Assembly (NCBI GenBank): GCA_027062985.1
Contig: JAMOSR010000153.1
Span: 1 to 14,762, forward strand
Reading direction: 5' to 3'
Source: Nautiliaceae bacterium
GTDB taxonomy: Bacteria > Campylobacterota > Campylobacteria > Campylobacterales > Nautiliaceae
DNA length: 14,762 nucleotides
Under the pieces are notes generated by a model. It was not told the origin of the DNA. It saw only the letters and a list, made by a program, of their open reading frames with translations, and did not search any database. Positions 14,461 through 14,762 of the stretch are shown piece after piece (the stretch's first letter is position 1; each line of letters begins with the position of its first letter). The translations under genes were made by a program, and so were the position numbers.

Positions 14461-14762
14461 ATGATTATAAAAAAAGAAGCGGCAAAAATTATTTTGGAAC
14501 TGTTAAACAGCGACACAAAAACAATTAAAACAGAAGCATTAAACAACGAAGCCGTAGAAGAGTTAAACCTTGGAGGAATTATAAGATTCCCTATGCCGGC
14601 AGTTGCAGAGTTTACATATGCAGGAAGTGTAGTAGCGGATGTATTAAACAGAGTAAAAGACAAAATCGAAAATATCGATGAATGGAAAGACAATTTCAAA
14701 TGGGTTAGCAGCGAAGTAATCGCTATGATTGACGCAGCTGTTAAAAATAAAAACAAAACTAC
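14461..14762 (+). CDS. Unrecognised protein, N-terminal 100 residues (cut by window end)
   Basis: I do not recognise this protein. The reading stays open to the window edge (100 codons plus 2 bases). It begins MIIKKEAAKIILELLNSD, then has an acidic and Asn-rich stretch, IIRFPMPAVAEFTYAG (about 40-55), SVVADVLNRVKDKIENIDEW, and a Lys/Asn-rich region at the cut. The pattern of two helices, a beta-like IIRF strand and a TYAG-start helix loosely recalls a winged-helix fold, but no signature is certain. No signal peptide or membrane helix is visible so far. Its own extended -10 promoter, the triple repeat over the -35, and a GAGGAGG ribosome site point to a strongly expressed, regulated gene. It lies 144 bp after tatC and is probably a separate unit. 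Confidence 0.75.
   Translation, partial: MIIKKEAAKIILELLNSDTKTIKTEALNNEAVEELNLGGIIRFPMPAVAEFTYAGSVVADVLNRVKDKIENIDEWKDNFKWVSSEVIAMIDAAVKNKNKT

Noticed and set aside
14433..14756. 107-codon minus-strand reading opposite the 3' gene
   Set aside because: It has no ribosome site and its composition is a low-complexity Ser/Leu/Phe mirror. The plus strand has a promoter, a GAGGAGG site and plausible protein composition.

Overview
The window reads as chromosomal DNA from a thermophile-like member of Campylobacterota, probably near Nautiliales (Nautilia, Caminibacter, Lebetimonas). This is inferred from the low GC content and Lys/Ile/Glu-rich proteins. It also rests on the gene order dxs-fliH-fliG-fliF-hisC-pheA-HAD-lysA-LptF/G-pth-rplY, which I recall as matching Campylobacter jejuni Cj0321 to Cj0311. 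No search was run. There are no rRNA, tRNA, CRISPR or mobile-element signals, and coding density is very high (largest gap about 144 bp).

Minus strand, 13269 down to 1, holds fourteen genes in one direction. In transcription order they are serB, tal, a PilT/PilU-type ATPase, rplY, pth, an LptF/LptG permease, lysA, a HAD-family protein, pheA (chorismate mutase-prephenate dehydratase), hisC, fliF, fliG, fliH and dxs (cut by the window edge). Most junctions are overlaps of 1-32 bp or gaps of 2-14 bp, so translational coupling is likely. The only real breaks are a 65-bp gap before rplY with a good sigma70-type promoter, and a 44-bp rplY-pth spacer holding two mutually exclusive inverted repeats. 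Three genes (fliH, fliF, pheA) start with TTG and have an in-frame stop immediately or a few codons upstream.

Plus strand, 13353 to the end: tatA and tatC overlap by 8 bp and are transcribed divergently from serB, with both promoters packed into an 83-bp gap. After tatC a 144-bp gap carries three copies of an 8-bp word (direct, inverted, direct) around the -35 of a strong promoter. That promoter drives an unrecognised gene that runs off the window.

Functionally the minus-strand unit mixes housekeeping and motility. It covers serine, aromatic/histidine and lysine biosynthesis, isoprenoid precursor synthesis, ribosome maintenance (L25, peptidyl-tRNA hydrolase), LPS export, flagellar MS-ring/C-ring/export-stator proteins and a pilus ATPase. 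I see no clear novel defence or mobile system. The best leads are the unrecognised 3'-terminal gene with its operator-like repeats, the HAD protein lacking the second motif-I aspartate, and the rplY-pth overlapping hairpins.
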